A stretch of 6,091 nucleotides of DNA from Candidatus Eiseniibacteriota bacterium. Its GTDB lineage: Bacteria; Arandabacterota; Arandabacteria; Arandabacterales; Arandabacteraceae. Positions 4,324 to 6,091 of this stretch are shown here, in pieces. The position numbers and the translations under genes are program-made. Numbering within the stretch: position 1 is the first letter of the stretch; every line of letters starts with the position of its first letter. The stretch lies in NCBI GenBank assembly GCA_030622265.1, contig JAUXGG010000120.1:1-6091 (forward strand), written 5' to 3'. A model generated the notes under the pieces. That model was not told the origin of the DNA, made no database searches, and worked only from the letters and a program-made list of their open reading frames with translations.

Positions 4324-6091
4324 CTACTTCTTCTTGCTCTTATCCGGGTATGCCGGAAGGTCCGGCTGCTTCTTGGGATCCTTCCTCAGCTCTTCGATGA
4401 GCACCTGGATCCCCTTCTCTAACTGGGCATCTTTCCCGTGAATCACATCGCCGGGCATATTCTCGATCTCGATATCAGGATCGACTCCGTAATTCTCCAT
4501 CGTCCATCCCTCACCGGCTTCCCACCAGGCGAATTCAGGGATGGTCATCATGCCGCCGTCGATGAAGGGCTTGTCCATCCTGATTCCGACAACGCCTCCC
4601 CAGGTACGCATGCCGATCACCGGGCCGAGCTCGGCCAGCTTGAAGACGCGCGGGAAGATGTCGCCGTCGGAGCCCGCCTGCTGGTTGGTAAGCACCGCCA
4701 TGTGCGCATTCACTGCATCATCAGGATAGCGGTATACTTTGCCCTTGCGCGGCTTGCCATAGGCCAGGAGGTTCACCGAGAGGCGCCTCAGGATAAGCTC
4801 GGACACGAAGCCGCCGCCATTGTAGCGGGCGTCGATCAGGAAACCCGGCTTGTCGAGCTGCGGGTAGAAGGTACGCTGAAACTCGATCAGCCCCGAGGTG
4901 CCCATGTCGGGGATGTGGATATAGCCGATGCGCCCGTCCGAGGCCTTGTCCACGTATTCCCTGTTGGTCCGCACCCAGTCTAGGTATCTCACTCCGCCCT
5001 CGCCGCCGATGGTCTTCACCATCACTTCCCTCGCATCCTTGAACGAGGGCTTATCATTCACGGTGAGCAAAACTTCGGTGTCGACCAGGTTAAGGAAGGC
5101 AGAATAGAAGTTGTCCGGCAACTTGATCTCTTCGCCGTTAACGGCAAGCACATAGTCGCCGACCTCCACACCCGCGTGAGACAGGGTAAGAGGTGACTGC
5201 CGGTCGATCGCCGAAGGCTCGAGCGGATATATCTTGGTGATCTTGTAGTACCCCCCGGGGCCTTCGGGGGCGATGTCGGCGCCGAGCATCCCCACTCTTA
5301 TGCGATCGGGACTCACCCGGTCTCCCCCCCAGATATAGGTATGGGATGTTGAAAGCTCCGCAATCATTTCCCCGATGAGATCACTCAACTCATCCCTGGT
5401 GGCAACCCTGGGGAGGAGCTTCCCGTACTTGGCCTTGACGCCGTGCCAGTCGATCCTGGCCATGTTCGGGGCCCAGTAGAAATCGCGCTGGAGCCTCCAG
5501 GCCTCGTTGAACACCTGCTCCCACTCCGCGCGGGGATCGAGTTTTATCTTCCAGCTGGAAAGATTGACCGCCGACTTGCCATCATCATTGCCGCCCTGCT
5601 TGCCGGCATCAACAACGTGGTATGAATCCATCTTCTTATAAATGAGCTTCTTACCATCCGGGGAAAGGCGGTATGAGTTGACACCGGAGAGGATCGTTTC
5701 CTCTTCCTTCTCCCCGAAATCATACATGTGAACGTTGTGGACCGGCTGGGCCTCACGGCCGCGGCGCTGACCCTCGGCCATGCCCATCGACGGGCGCGAG
5801 CGGTAGAATATCTTGCCCTCGGCGGCCCTTAAGTTGTCATAGTGGCCCGCATCGACCGGAACCTCTACCACCCGGTCCATGATGCCGTCGAGGTCGATCA
5901 CCGTGACCTCGGTTTCCTCTTCATCATCGCCGTGCTTGTCGTCGTCCTTGCCGTTGTCCTCACCGTTCTCCTCCTCCTCCTCGAGCTCCTCCGGCTCCTT
6001 GGGGAAGAAGGGCGACTTCTCTCCCTTCTGAAGCACTATGAGATAGGGTTTGGTGGTCTTGTCCACGATTGCCTCGAAGCCTATCTTGCTC
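4324..6091 (-). CDS. Tricorn protease homologue (S41 family), C-terminal part
   Basis: This gene is open through the window edge, so the start is missing; about 588 residues of a family usually near 1,050-1,100 are visible. Tricorn-type enzymes are large self-assembling serine peptidases that cut short peptides into di- and tripeptides; bacterial homologues are often exported. Residue numbers here run from the in-frame GTG at 6066. The end of a beta-propeller region (about 1-170) contains an acidic low-complexity insert (26-53). The core domain with S241-H242 in ELSTSHTY follows, then a PDZ-like domain (about 255-345) and the catalytic S41 domain with DARYNGGGFVS and GSDGD. S466-D467 correspond to the Thermoplasma nucleophile pair S965-D966, and E524 to E1023; the S-to-E distance is 58 residues in both. 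All catalytic residues are therefore present. The protein ends in a lysine-rich tail (DKSKKK). An S41 processing peptidase is less likely because of the tricorn-specific TSH and GSDGD motifs. Confidence 0.9.
   Translation of the reverse strand, partial: SKIGFEAIVDKTTKPYLIVLQKGEKSPFFPKEPEELEEEEENGEDNGKDDDKHGDDEEETEVTVIDLDGIMDRVVEVPVDAGHYDNLRAAEGKIFYRSRPSMGMAEGQRRGREAQPVHNVHMYDFGEKEEETILSGVNSYRLSPDGKKLIYKKMDSYHVVDAGKQGGNDDGKSAVNLSSWKIKLDPRAEWEQVFNEAWRLQRDFYWAPNMARIDWHGVKAKYGKLLPRVATRDELSDLIGEMIAELSTSHTYIWGGDRVSPDRIRVGMLGADIAPEGPGGYYKITKIYPLEPSAIDRQSPLTLSHAGVEVGDYVLAVNGEEIKLPDNFYSAFLNLVDTEVLLTVNDKPSFKDAREVMVKTIGGEGGVRYLDWVRTNREYVDKASDGRIGYIHIPDMGTSGLIEFQRTFYPQLDKPGFLIDARYNGGGFVSELILRRLSVNLLAYGKPRKGKVYRYPDDAVNAHMAVLTNQQAGSDGDIFPRVFKLAELGPVIGMRTWGGVVGIRMDKPFIDGGMMTIPEFAWWEAGEGWTMENYGVDPDIEIENMPGDVIHGKDAQLEKGIQVLIEELRKDPKKQPDLPAYPDKSKKK

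Noticed and set aside
5324..5330. A run of seven C residues within the protease gene, a possible frameshift or slippage site
   Set aside because: The frame reads correctly through it (TYIWGGDR) and joins conserved motifs on both sides, so no frameshift is present.

Overview
The window is GC-rich bacterial DNA with strong Shine-Dalgarno sites and tightly packed genes, and reads as ordinary chromosome. No RNA gene, CRISPR array, transposase or phage gene is visible. The phylum cannot be fixed from the sequence. A bacterial tricorn protease homologue, a BMP-type nucleoside ABC transporter and a TM1459-like cupin together fit several deep-branching or anaerobic bacterial groups, and this is only an inference.

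Layout from left to right. Positions 1-171 are a leader region with a perfect 24-bp palindrome, a possible remnant of a coding end, and a candidate promoter carrying a 12-bp palindrome. A 113-codon single-domain cupin (172-513, +) follows. It converges on a three-gene minus-strand operon (584 to about 4135): a double-NBD ATPase, a long permease and a short permease of the NupA/NupB/NupC (YufO/YufP/YufQ) class. The genes are joined by 4-nt and 8-nt overlaps, so translation is probably coupled. The operon has its own promoter near 4176-4203, and the positions of promoter and ribosome binding site argue for a CTG start at 4135. Upstream of it a terminator-like hairpin (about 4257-4306) closes the last gene, the C-terminal part of a tricorn-type S41 protease (4324 to the window edge, -), whose start lies outside the window.

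The transporter genes would give one ABC importer: two permeases forming the channel and a fused ATPase in which only the first nucleotide-binding domain keeps the full catalytic set. Its BMP-family binding lipoprotein is not in the window. Tricorn homologues trim short peptides and the cupin is a probable four-histidine metal protein. Neither is linked to the transporter by operon structure, so a common pathway is not supported.

I see no convincing undescribed multi-gene system. The observations most worth checking are the leader and start of the ATPase gene, in-frame 18-bp tandem repeats at both ends of the long permease gene, and a GAATTCA...CCTGACCCC motif shared by the two intergenic regions.
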